A stretch of 36,292 nucleotides of DNA, taken from assembly GCA_964630265.1 (NCBI GenBank), contig CAZVRW010000028.1:1-36292 (forward strand), written 5' to 3'. The number at the start of each line of letters is the position of its first letter. The stretch's first letter is position 1. Positions 1 to 7,498 of the stretch are shown in pieces. The position numbers and the translations under genes were made by a program. The stretch is from CAZBWP01 sp964630265 (GTDB taxonomy: Bacteria > Pseudomonadota > Alphaproteobacteria > Rhodospirillales > Defluviicoccaceae). The notes below the pieces were generated by a model that saw only the letters and a list, made by a program, of their open reading frames with translations, made no database searches and had not been told where the DNA came from.

Positions 1-1434
1 CTGGAGATGACCGAGATCCAGACCCGCCTGCTCGCGACGGGCGGCCCGGCGGTGCTGTTCGAGCGCGTGATCGGCACCGACGCCAAGCCATATGAGATGC
101 CGGTGCTGGTCAACCTGTTCGGCACCGTCGAGCGGGTCGCCTGGGGCATGAACCGTACGCCGGCGCAACTGCGCGAGGTGGGCGAGATGCTGGCCTTCCT
201 GCGCCAGCCGGAGCCGCCGGGCGGCTGGCGCGAGGCGCTGGAGATGCTGCCGCTGCTGAAGACGGTGATGGCGATGAAGCCGAAGACGGTGGGCCGGGCG
301 CCGTGCCAGGAGGTGGTGCTGACCGGCGATGCCATCGACCTGGCCCGCCTGCCGGTGCAGACGTGCTGGCCGGGCGAGCCGGCGCCGCTGATCACCTGGC
401 CGCTGGTGGTGACCGAGGGGCCGAGCCACGCGGCGCGCGGCGGCGACAAGCGCGATACCGCCAATCTCGGCATCTATCGCATGCAGGTGACCGGGCGGAA
501 CACGACGCTGATGCGCTGGCTGAAGCATCGCGGCGGCGCCCAGCACCACGCCCGCTGGAAAGCGGAGAAGCGGGAGCCGCTGCCGGCGGCGGCGGTGATC
601 GGCGCCGATCCCGGCACCATCCTGGCGGCGGTGACGCCGGTCCCCGACACCCTGTCGGAGTATCAGTTCGCCGGGCTGTTGCGGGGCGCCAAGGTCGATC
701 TGGTGGACTGCAAGACGGTGCCGCTGAAGGTGCCGGCGACGGCCGAGATCGTCCTGGAGGGGCACGTGTCGCTCGACGACTACGGCGACGAGGGGCCGTA
801 TGGCGATCACACCGGCTATTACAACGCCGTCGAGCCGTTCCCGGTGTTCACCATCAGCGCCATCACCATGCGGCGCCAGCCGATCTATCTGTCGACGTTC
901 ACCGGCCGGCCGCCGGACGAGCCCTCGGTGCTGGGCGAGGCGCTGAACGAGGTGTTCGTGCCGCTGCTGATCCAGCAGTTCCCGGAGATCGTCGATTTCT
1001 GGCTGCCGCCGGAGGGCTGCTCCTACCGCGTCGCCGTGGTCGCCATGAAGAAGGCCTATCCCGGCCACGCCAAGCGGGTGATGATGGGCGTGTGGTCCTA
1101 TCTGCGGCAGTTCATGTACACCAAGTTCGTCATCGTCGTGGACGCCGACATGAACGCCCGCGACTGGAACGACGTGATCTGGGCGATTTCCACCAACGTC
1201 GATCCGGCGCGCGACGTGACGATGATCGAGCGCACGCCCATCGACTATCTGGACTTCGCCTCGCCGGAGTCCGGGCTCGGCAGCAAGATGGGGATCGATG
1301 CGACGGCGAAGATCCCGCCGGAGACGAAGCGCGACTGGGGCCGGCGCATCCGCATGACCGACGACATCATCCAGAAGGTCACCGACACCTGGCCGCGCTA
1401 CGGCCTCCCCGGCAAGGGCGAGGCGATCTGGTAG
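1..1434 (+). CDS. ubiD: UbiD family decarboxylase, 5' end cut off by the window edge
   Basis: This is the 3-octaprenyl-4-hydroxybenzoate decarboxylase family, which uses prenylated FMN to remove the carboxyl group from the ubiquinone ring precursor. The frame is open from base 1. The first in-frame ATG at 7 falls inside the conserved N-terminal region (ITEI-like segment, then GGPAVLFE), so I judge that about 30 residues lie upstream of the window and that 7 is not the true start. Family motifs are plain: TCWPGEPAPLITW, NLGIYRMQ, MRWLKHRGGA, TPVPDTLSEYQFAGLLRG, EGPYGDHTGYYN, FPEIVDFWLPPEGCSYR, and the C-terminal PIDYLDFASPESGLGSKMG. The gene ends in TAG and converges on coq7, another ubiquinone gene, with only 31 bases between the stops. 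Closest by eye to E. coli UbiD; UbiD relatives can act on other aromatic acids, but the overall match favours ubiquinone synthesis. Confidence 0.95.
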   Translation: MEMTEIQTRLLATGGPAVLFERVIGTDAKPYEMPVLVNLFGTVERVAWGMNRTPAQLREVGEMLAFLRQPEPPGGWREALEMLPLLKTVMAMKPKTVGRAPCQEVVLTGDAIDLARLPVQTCWPGEPAPLITWPLVVTEGPSHAARGGDKRDTANLGIYRMQVTGRNTTLMRWLKHRGGAQHHARWKAEKREPLPAAAVIGADPGTILAAVTPVPDTLSEYQFAGLLRGAKVDLVDCKTVPLKVPATAEIVLEGHVSLDDYGDEGPYGDHTGYYNAVEPFPVFTISAITMRRQPIYLSTFTGRPPDEPSVLGEALNEVFVPLLIQQFPEIVDFWLPPEGCSYRVAVVAMKKAYPGHAKRVMMGVWSYLRQFMYTKFVIVVDADMNARDWNDVIWAISTNVDPARDVTMIERTPIDYLDFASPESGLGSKMGIDATAKIPPETKRDWGRRIRMTDDIIQKVTDTWPRYGLPGKGEAIW

Positions 1435-1465
1435 AGGGGGCGGGGAGCACCCGTCGGCGCCGGCG

Positions 1466-2026
1466 TCAGAGGCGTTCGGAGAGCCAGATGGCGGCGCGGG
1501 AGCCGGCCTTGATCACTTCGGTCAGCGGCCGGTAGGCGGGCGAGAGGCGCGATCCGTGGGCGACGGCGGTGGCGCCGTGCTCGACCTCGTCCAGGCGGTA
1601 TTGCTCGCAGAGGCCGCGCAACGCGGCCTCGTCGTCGCCGAGGAGGGCGACCTGGCGGGCATAGTGCTCGTCGATCACCTCTTCCACCGCCTCGGTGCAG
1701 GCCATCGCCGCCTTCTCACCGAGCAGTGCCGTCGCGGCCCCCAAGGCGAAGCCAGCGACATGCCAGACCGGCTGCAGCGCCGTCGGCCGCACCTGCCGCT
1801 CGCCGACGAGGCGGGTGAACTGGGCCAAGTGTTCGCGTTCCTTTTGGGCCATCTCGCGGATCACCGGCGCCGCCGGCGATCGGCCGAGGACGGCGAGCTG
1901 CCCCTCATAGATGCGGACGGCGCCGTATTCGCCGGCGTGATCGACGCGGATGATGCGGTCGACCAGGTCCTCGCGGGTGAGATCGCCGGGCAGCCGCCGC
2001 GGCGGGGTGGTCGTGGGCGCGGTCAT
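1466..2026 (-). CDS. coq7: Demethoxyubiquinone hydroxylase, COQ7 family
   Basis: A 186-residue ferritin-like di-iron monooxygenase that hydroxylates demethoxyubiquinone late in ubiquinone synthesis; it is expected to be peripherally bound to the inner membrane. Candidate iron ligands are E33 in HAGEYGA, the E63-x-x-H66 pair, the glutamates of EAVEEVIDEHY near residues 112-122, and the E147-x-x-H150 pair in DEVEHG. An upstream in-frame extension exists, but I place the start at the ATG at 2026 because it has a GAGAGG ribosome site about 9 bases upstream and its ATGA overlaps the dsbB stop, a sign of translational coupling. The length is normal for the bacterial family. It is the last gene of a VTT protein-dsbB-coq7 group. 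Confidence 0.95.
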   Translation of the reverse strand: MTAPTTTPPRRLPGDLTREDLVDRIIRVDHAGEYGAVRIYEGQLAVLGRSPAAPVIREMAQKEREHLAQFTRLVGERQVRPTALQPVWHVAGFALGAATALLGEKAAMACTEAVEEVIDEHYARQVALLGDDEAALRGLCEQYRLDEVEHGATAVAHGSRLSPAYRPLTEVIKAGSRAAIWLSERL

Positions 2027-2568
2027 GGGCGATATCCTCTCGTCATGTGGCGAAGGCCGAAGAGCGTCGCCGCGGCCAGGGCCAGGGAGCCGATGGTGTT
2101 GAAGCCGGCCATGGACAGCCCGAACAGCCGCCGGTCGACCTCGTCGCAGGGCTTCGGCGGCTTGGCGGCGAGCTGGCGTTGAAGCTCTTCGGGGCTGAGG
2201 TCGGTATCCAGGAATGCCGTGGCATCGGGCGCGGCGCAGCCGGGGATCGCCGTCTCCCACCAGTGCTCCTCGACGCCGACGTGATAGAACGCGATGCCCG
2301 CGCCGACGAGAAAGACCGCCGCGGCGATGCCCATCAGGACCTGTCGCGCCCTGATCCCCGGGACGACCAGGGCGAGCCCGCCGAGGACGGCGACGGCGAC
2401 ATAGGGCACGCGCTGATAGATGCAGAGAACGCAGGGCTCGAGGCCGAAGACGTGCTGGGCGATCAGCGCCGTTGCCAGCCCGCCGACGCCGACGGCGATG
2501 AGCGCAAGCGGGATGAGCCGCTCCAGCGACGCGCCATCCGGGGAGAGGGGGAGGCTCACACGTGTCAT
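2023..2568 (-). CDS. dsbB: Disulfide bond formation protein B
   Basis: A 181-residue inner-membrane protein that reoxidises a periplasmic DsbA-type thiol oxidase and passes the electrons to ubiquinone. Four hydrophobic helices are visible. The first periplasmic cysteine pair is C46/C49 in EPCVLCIYQR, and the second pair is probably C111 and C141 in the second loop. The order matches DsbB. The stop TGA shares bases with the coq7 ATG (ATGA). Being cotranscribed with a ubiquinone-synthesis gene makes sense because ubiquinone is the DsbB electron acceptor. A GAGG lies unusually close to the ATG at 2568, so the precise start is less certain than the gene. Confidence 0.95.
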   Translation of the reverse strand: MTRVSLPLSPDGASLERLIPLALIAVGVGGLATALIAQHVFGLEPCVLCIYQRVPYVAVAVLGGLALVVPGIRARQVLMGIAAAVFLVGAGIAFYHVGVEEHWWETAIPGCAAPDATAFLDTDLSPEELQRQLAAKPPKPCDEVDRRLFGLSMAGFNTIGSLALAAATLFGLRHMTRGYRP

Positions 2569-2617
2569 ACCTCAGAAAATGGATGCCTGGGGCCCAGCCG
2601 GCCAGGGACCGATCTGG

Positions 2618-3274
2618 CTACCAGAGGTATCGGACGACCAGGAAGCCCCCCAGCAGCAGCACGAAAAACAGGCTGGTGACCAGCGCCAGGTTCTTCTCGA
2701 GGAAGCTGCGAATCGGCGGGCCGAACCACCAGAGCAGACCGGCGACGAAGAAGAAGCGCAGGCCGCGCGACAACACCGACGCGACGATGAACGTCGCGAA
2801 ATCGAGAGTGAAGACGCCGCTGGCGATGGTGATCACCTTGTACGGAAACGGCGTCAGGCCGGCACCGAAGACGATCCACGAGCCCCATTCCGCGTAGCCG
2901 GACTGGAACTCGCCGTACTTGCCGGCATAGCCATAGGCGTCGAGCAGGGGGCGGCCGACCTCCTCGAAGAAGAACAGGCCGATCAGGTAGCCGAAGACGC
3001 CGCCGGCGACCGAGGCGAGCGTGCAGATGGCCGCGTAGAGCCAAGCCCGCTCGCGGCGCGCCATGACCATGGGAATGAGCAGGGCGTCTGGCGGGATGGG
3101 AAACACCGAGCTTTCGATGAACGAAACGCCCGCCAATCCCCAGCCGGCATGCCGATGACCCGCGAGTCGCATCGTCCGGTCGTACAGCCGTCGAAGCACG
3201 GTCGCGGCCTCCTTCGGGGCGAGCGCGGGCGGAGCGGCGCCACACGACGACTCGGCGCTGTGCTGCTGGTCCAT
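2618..3274 (-). CDS. VTT/DedA-like (YqaA-type) inner-membrane protein
   Basis: A 218-residue integral membrane protein with the features of the VTT (DedA, SNARE-associated) family. Near residues 49-68 it has the re-entrant-loop signature SFIESSVFPIPPDALLIPM, followed by a glycine-rich helix (LASVAGGVFGYLIG), then AGLTPFPYKVITIASG, and a hydrophobic C-terminus. Members are thought to move or scramble phospholipids or related lipids; the substrate here cannot be told from sequence. It is the first gene of a minus-strand group with dsbB (49 bases downstream) and coq7. The ATG at 3274 has no clear ribosome site and the first 34 residues look poorly conserved, so translation may begin at the ATG at 3172 instead. 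Confidence 0.85.
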   Translation of the reverse strand: MDQQHSAESSCGAAPPALAPKEAATVLRRLYDRTMRLAGHRHAGWGLAGVSFIESSVFPIPPDALLIPMVMARRERAWLYAAICTLASVAGGVFGYLIGLFFFEEVGRPLLDAYGYAGKYGEFQSGYAEWGSWIVFGAGLTPFPYKVITIASGVFTLDFATFIVASVLSRGLRFFFVAGLLWWFGPPIRSFLEKNLALVTSLFFVLLLGGFLVVRYLW

Positions 3275-3322
3275 CAGGGAAATAACAGGCAGGTGCGGTG
3301 GGCGCGCGCCGGGCCCGACGGA

Positions 3323-3625
3323 TCAGGAGGTGCCGGCTTCGAAACGCGTCGGCGGCCCGAGATCGGCAAATTTGAAGAGCCGGAACGCTCGCTGCCCATT
3401 GAAGTCAAGGACACGCAACTCGTCATGCTCGTGCGTGTCATGTTCGACCGTGGTGAAATGCCGGCCGTAACGCTCCTTGGCCACGTCGTAGGGGATTTCG
3501 TAAGCGATAAACTTGTCAATGCCCTTCGAGGCCAGCGCCCGCAACAGCACAGGAGAGGTTGCCGATTCCGAATTGGTCATAATGACCATTGGACCCCCAG
3601 CGGTAAGGAGTAACATGACTTTCAT
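3323..3625 (-). CDS. Small conserved protein of unknown function
   Basis: A 100-residue soluble protein with no recognised domain. It begins with a short hydrophobic stretch (MKVMLLLTAGGPMVIMTN) that looks more like a buried beta strand than a signal peptide. This is followed by LLRALASKGIDKFIAYEIP, a His/Asp/Glu-rich middle (HFTTVEHDTHEHDEL) and LRVLDFNGQRAFRLFKF. I recall similar short proteins in other Rhodospirillales annotated only as cytosolic or hypothetical; that is from memory. It lies 48 bases upstream of the VTT gene on the same strand and could head that transcript. The codon pattern and clean frame suggest a real gene. Confidence 0.65.
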   Translation of the reverse strand: MKVMLLLTAGGPMVIMTNSESATSPVLLRALASKGIDKFIAYEIPYDVAKERYGRHFTTVEHDTHEHDELRVLDFNGQRAFRLFKFADLGPPTRFEAGTS

Positions 3626-3742
3626 AGTTGACCTGACCCCTTGATTCGAATTGCGAATGCCTCATGTCCGCCGCGGCTATATCACAGCCCGTCGGCGAGT
3701 GCCATATCCCGATTGAAAGCCTTGCCGCCGCGGTCGCGCCGC

Positions 3743-4195
3743 TCAGAACTGGTAGCGGCGGAGGACGGTCAGGGCGGAGATCACCCCGACCAGCTTGTTG
3801 CTCGCCGGATCGACGACGGGCAGCCGAAGCACGCCTTGGCTCAACAGTTTCAGTGCGTCCGAGAGCGGCGAGTCCGGCTGGATGATCGGTGTGTCCCGGG
3901 TGACGAAGTCGCGGACGTAGCGGCCGAGATGCGGCATGATCCGGTCATCCACGTCGTTGATGGTTTCCAATTCGGCCTGCTCGCGAGTCTGCGGTCCGGC
4001 GGTCTCGTCGGGCAACAGCATTCTTGCGAGGGTGGACGACGTCATCTCTCCGACATAGTGGCCGTCATCGTCGGTGACGATGAGGTGCTGGCGGCGGTGC
4101 TTGACCATGTGCGCCAGGACCTGACCGAGGGTCGCGGTATCGTTCACCTTCGACAGGGCCGATTCCGACCTGACCATGAAATGCTTACACAACAT
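3743..4195 (-). CDS. Stand-alone CBS-domain pair protein
   Basis: A 150-residue protein made almost wholly of two CBS motifs (a Bateman module), roughly residues 5-62 and 94-148. Typical signatures are QHLIVTDDDGHYVGEMT in the first and LRLPVVDPASNKLVGVIS in the second. Such modules usually bind adenine nucleotides and act as energy sensors, either alone or on a partner. The ATG at 4195 has a GAGAGAGG ribosome site about 9 bases upstream. It is transcribed away from the membrane pyrophosphatase gene across a 364-base spacer. A functional link to that pump is possible but is only suggested by position. The 31-residue linker between the CBS motifs is charged and helical-looking. Confidence 0.88.
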   Translation of the reverse strand: MLCKHFMVRSESALSKVNDTATLGQVLAHMVKHRRQHLIVTDDDGHYVGEMTSSTLARMLLPDETAGPQTREQAELETINDVDDRIMPHLGRYVRDFVTRDTPIIQPDSPLSDALKLLSQGVLRLPVVDPASNKLVGVISALTVLRRYQF

Positions 4196-4559
4196 TGCTT
4201 TGGACCTCTCTCCCGTGCCCCCCGAGGGCCTGGGTTCCGGTTGATCGGATCTCCGGCTCGGCGCCCACGCGTGCGATCCTGGGAACGCTGCGGATCACCG
4301 AGCGGTTCCTCGAGTGGCTCCCAAATGGTTCGCCGAGTGGCTTCCCGAGTGGTTCAGGGCGATATCCCTCGCCGGGCGGCCCGCTTCGGGTCGCGCCGGC
4401 ACTCTCGCCGGGTTTGTGCGTGTTTGCAACAACGCCGTGTCGATAAATCGCAGGCCGTGACCAGCACTGGACCGTCGATAAAAACCTGAGTAGAAGCGGC
4501 GCACACAAGGCGTCCAGGGTCTTGAGACGTCCGGACTTTGCAGAGCGAGGAGGCCAGTT
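4196..4559. promoter_or_regulatory. Divergent intergenic region between the CBS gene and hppA
   Basis: A 364-base spacer with no convincing gene. It should hold the promoters of both divergent genes. It contains the degenerate 12-bp repeat at 4300-4356 (listed separately) and the hppA ribosome site GAGGAGG just before 4560. I see no clear -35/-10 pair. An antisense open frame runs through the region into hppA, but it has a low-complexity, non-conserved look and I do not call it. Confidence 0.5.
4300..4356. repeat. Five-copy degenerate 12-bp direct repeat
   Basis: Copies of GAGYGGYTYC-like sequence begin at 4300, 4312, 4323, 4335 and 4347, so the spacing is 12, 11, 12 and 12 bases. The third copy (AAATGGTTCG) is the most divergent. 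The array lies in the spacer between two divergent genes, about 200 bases upstream of hppA. A period just over one helical turn would place the copies on nearly one face of the DNA. Confidence 0.6.
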
Positions 4560-6662
4560 ATGATCCCGGGTGCCAACATCGGCTTCGTGGCGATGATCGC
4601 CGCTGCCGGCGGTCTGCTCGTTGCAGCCGTCCTGTATCTCTTGATCATTCGCCGGTCCACCGGCAACGATCGCATGCGCGCCATCGGCGAGCAGATCCAC
4701 TTGGGCGCGATGACCTACCTGCGCGGTCAGTATTTGAAGATCGCGATCTTCGTCGCCGTCGTTGCGGTGCTGCTCACTTTTCAGTACGGCATCGGTATGA
4801 CCGCGGCGTTCGTTTTCGGGGCGCTGAGCTCCGGCCTGGCCGGTTTCGTCGGCATGAAGGCGGCGACCAAGGCCAACGTGCGCACCACCGCCGCGGCGCT
4901 GGAACAGGGCGAGGCGGCGGCGCTGAAGACGGCGTTCGACGGTGGCTCGGTGATGGGCATCGCCGTCGCGTCGTTCGGCCTGCTCGGCCTCGGCGCGCTT
5001 TACTGGTGGTTCGGCGGCGTCGACACTGTGCGCACGCTATGGGGCTTTTCCATGGGCGCGTCGTCCATCGCCCTGTTCGCCCGCGTTGGCGGCGGCATCT
5101 TCACCAAGGCGGCCGACGTCGGCGCCGACCTGGTGGGCAAGGTGGAAGCCGGCATTCCCGAGGACGATCCCCGCAACCCGGGCGTCATCGCCGACAACGT
5201 CGGCGACAACGTCGGCGACGTGGCCGGCATGGGCGCCGATATCTTCGAAAGCTTCGTCGGCGGTATGGTGGCGGCGATCACCATCGCGGCGACCATGTCC
5301 TCCACGGAGATACTGGCGATGTTCGGCGGCGACGCGCCGGCGCGGCTGCTGGGGATGACGCCCCTCGTCGATGTCCAGGTGGTCGCCGGCAGCGAGGTCG
5401 AAGCCGTACAGCTCATGCTGATGGCGCTGCCGCTGGCGCTCGGGGTGATCGGCCTGGTGGCGTCGCTGATCGGCATCTTCAGCCTGCCGCTGTTCCATCG
5501 CTTCGGCCCCGAGAAGGCCATCACCTTCGCCGAGACGCTGGCGGCGGCGCTGTTCGTCCTGTTCATCATCATCTTCCTGGCGGTGTTCGGCTACGGCCAC
5601 GGCATCTTCTTCGCCATTCTCGGCGGCAACCTGGCCGGCATCCTGATCGGCCGCGCCACTTGGTACTACACCTCGTCGCGGCCGGTGCTCCGCGTCGCCA
5701 CGGCTTCGAAGACCGGCCCCGCCACCAATGTCATCACCGGCTTCGCCGTGGGCCTGGAATCCTGCGCCGTGCCGCTCTTGGTGATCGCGGTGACCATCCT
5801 GCTCTCCTACGAGTCGGCCGGCCTGTTCGGCATCGCCATCGCCGCCGTCGGCATGCTGTCGACGGCCGGCATGACCATGGCGATCGATGCCGCCGGACCG
5901 GTCTCCGACAACGCCGGCGGCATCGCCGAGATGGCCGAACTGCCCGACGAGGTGCGCCGCATCACCGACCACCTGGACGCCATCGGCAACACCACGGCGG
6001 CGACCGGCAAGGGCTTCGCCATCGGTTCGGCCGCGTTGACCGCGCTGGCGCTGTTCGTCGCCTTCAAGCAGGCGGTGGAGGTGGAGTCCGGTCAGCCGCT
6101 GTCCCTCGACCTGACCGACCCGCGGGTGGTGATCGGCGCGCTCGCCGGCGCCACCGTCGTGCTGCTGGCCGCGGCGATGACCATGAACTCCGTCGGCAAG
6201 GCGGCGGTGGAGATGGTCGAGGAGATCCGCCGGCAGTTCCGCGAGATCCCCGGCCTGCTGCAGGGCATGGCCGAGCCCGACACGGCGCGCTGCGTGTCGA
6301 TCTCCACCAACGCGGCGCTGCGCGAAATGGTCTGGCCGGGCATCGTCGCGGCCGGCGCCCCGGTGATCATCGCCATGTTCATCGGCCCGCAGGGGCTGGG
6401 CGGCATGCTCATGGGAGCGCTGGTGGTCGGCGTCTCGCTGGCGCTGTTGATGTCCAATGCGGGCGGCGCCTGGGACAACGCCAAGAAGTTGATCGAACGC
6501 GGTGAACTCGCCGGCGAATCCAAGGGCGGCGACGCCCATGCCGCGGCGGTCATCGGCGATACCGTGGGCGATCCGTTCAAGGACACCACCGGTCCGGCGA
6601 TGAACATCCTGGTGAAGCTGCTGTCGGTGATCTCGCTGATCCTGGTGCCGTTCGTCGCCTGA
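4560..6662 (+). CDS. hppA: Membrane-bound pyrophosphatase, K+-dependent signature
   Basis: A 700-residue integral membrane pump of about 16 helices that couples PPi hydrolysis to export of H+ (or Na+). The catalytic signatures are present: the GGGIFTKAADVGADLVGKVE segment, PEDDPRNPGVIADNVGDNVGD, and a C-terminal NAGGAWDNAKK plus DTVGDPFKDTTGP. In the motif GNTTAATGKGF, residue 480 is Ala and 483 is Gly. K+-independent enzymes carry Lys and Thr there, so this protein belongs to the K+-dependent class by that rule. Sequence alone does not settle H+ versus Na+. The ATG at 4560 has GAGGAGG upstream. The pump would recover energy from PPi made in biosynthesis and CoA-ester activation. Confidence 0.95.
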   Translation: MIPGANIGFVAMIAAAGGLLVAAVLYLLIIRRSTGNDRMRAIGEQIHLGAMTYLRGQYLKIAIFVAVVAVLLTFQYGIGMTAAFVFGALSSGLAGFVGMKAATKANVRTTAAALEQGEAAALKTAFDGGSVMGIAVASFGLLGLGALYWWFGGVDTVRTLWGFSMGASSIALFARVGGGIFTKAADVGADLVGKVEAGIPEDDPRNPGVIADNVGDNVGDVAGMGADIFESFVGGMVAAITIAATMSSTEILAMFGGDAPARLLGMTPLVDVQVVAGSEVEAVQLMLMALPLALGVIGLVASLIGIFSLPLFHRFGPEKAITFAETLAAALFVLFIIIFLAVFGYGHGIFFAILGGNLAGILIGRATWYYTSSRPVLRVATASKTGPATNVITGFAVGLESCAVPLLVIAVTILLSYESAGLFGIAIAAVGMLSTAGMTMAIDAAGPVSDNAGGIAEMAELPDEVRRITDHLDAIGNTTAATGKGFAIGSAALTALALFVAFKQAVEVESGQPLSLDLTDPRVVIGALAGATVVLLAAAMTMNSVGKAAVEMVEEIRRQFREIPGLLQGMAEPDTARCVSISTNAALREMVWPGIVAAGAPVIIAMFIGPQGLGGMLMGALVVGVSLALLMSNAGGAWDNAKKLIERGELAGESKGGDAHAAAVIGDTVGDPFKDTTGPAMNILVKLLSVISLILVPFVA

Positions 6663-6717
6663 TCGCGCATGGATTGACCAGCCACGGCGTCCGGCTATCA
6701 TGGCCGGGCGCTGGCGG

Positions 6718-6804
6718 GCCCCTGTGGCGGAATCGGTAGACGCGGCAGACTCAAAATCTGTTTCCGGCAACGGAGTGGGAGTTCGAGTCTCCCCGGGGGC
6801 ACCA
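6718..6804 (+). tRNA. tRNA-Leu(CAA)
   Basis: An 87-base tRNA with an encoded CCA end. The acceptor arms GCCCCTG and CGGGGGC pair with one T-G wobble, the D-loop has the class II pattern GGCGGAATCGGTAGACGC, and the anticodon stem GCAGA/TCTGT encloses the loop CTCAAAA with anticodon CAA. A long variable arm follows, and the T arm is GGGAG TTCGAGT CTCCC. It reads TTG leucine codons. It lies 55 bases after hppA. No integrase or duplicated tRNA end is seen nearby. Confidence 0.96.
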
Positions 6805-6823
6805 GCGCGGGCTGCGGCGATGG

Positions 6824-7384
6824 TCAGTCGAGGGCGGCGATGTCGGGGCGCTCGCGATGCTGTTCGGCATAGTCGATGCCGTAGCCGACGATGAACACGT
6901 CGGGGACCTCGAATCCCGTGAAGTCCGGCGTGAACGCCACCTCGCGGCGTGACGGCTTGTCCACGAGCACGCAGGTCCAGACGCGTGCCGCCCCGTGCTG
7001 CCGCAGCAGGGGGACGGCGAAGGCTAGGGTGTGGCCGGTGTCGACGATGTCGTCGACCAGCAGCACCGGCCTTCCCCTGATGCCCTCGGGGACGGCGCCC
7101 GAGAGGCCGACGTGGCCGCTGCTGGCGCGGCTGAGCCCGTAGCTGCTGAGCCGGATGAACTCGACGCGCAACGTGACGCCGCGCCGAAACAGCGCCCGGA
7201 CCAGATCGGCGGCGAACACGAAACAGCCCTTGAGGACGCCGACCAGGACGACCTCGGGGGGCAGGGTCGCGGCAATCCCATCGGCCAGGACCTCGACCCG
7301 CGCCGCGATGTCGTCCGCGGAAAACAGGGTGTGCAGTTTTGCCAACCTCGGCTCCCCCGACCTCGCCCCCCGACCTGGGTGCAC
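6824..7384 (-). CDS. hpt: Hypoxanthine(-guanine) phosphoribosyltransferase
   Basis: A type I phosphoribosyltransferase of 186 residues that converts hypoxanthine (and probably guanine) plus PRPP to IMP or GMP in the cytosol. The PRPP-binding loop VLLVDDIVDTGHTL is at residues 107-120, the early VGVLKGCFVFAADL motif at 48-61, and FIVGYGIDYAEQHR near the C-terminus closes the purine site. The start is uncertain. A GTG at 7384 gives the full length, but a TTG at 7345, preceded by a purine-rich GGGGAGCCGAGG, would give a protein beginning just before KLHTLFS, which fits the family better. The gene ends 19 bases from the tRNA and diverges from the deaminase at 7499, so the two purine-salvage genes flank one spacer. 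Confidence 0.93.
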   Translation of the reverse strand: MHPGRGARSGEPRLAKLHTLFSADDIAARVEVLADGIAATLPPEVVLVGVLKGCFVFAADLVRALFRRGVTLRVEFIRLSSYGLSRASSGHVGLSGAVPEGIRGRPVLLVDDIVDTGHTLAFAVPLLRQHGAARVWTCVLVDKPSRREVAFTPDFTGFEVPDVFIVGYGIDYAEQHRERPDIAALD

Positions 7385-7498
7385 CGATGCCGGCCCGCGC
7401 GCCCCGCGCGGATCACGACGCCCGCTCGGACCCTAACGAATGCCATCATTCGCGGATAGTATGGATCGATCATGCCCACGGGTCGCGGAGGGGCCGCC

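Noticed and set aside
3615..3644. Plus-strand TAAGGAG plus ATG followed by a nine-codon frame
   Set aside because: The peptide is tiny, lies antisense over the start of the small conserved gene and has no leader-peptide features.
4185..4700. Minus-strand open frame with a short EPLG/KPLG/EPFG tetrapeptide repeat
   Set aside because: It merely reads the 12-bp DNA repeat, runs antisense into hppA and shows no conserved block, start signal or plausible fold.
6718..6804. tRNA-Leu as an integration site for an island
   Set aside because: No integrase, no repeated tRNA 3' end and no change in gene character on either side.
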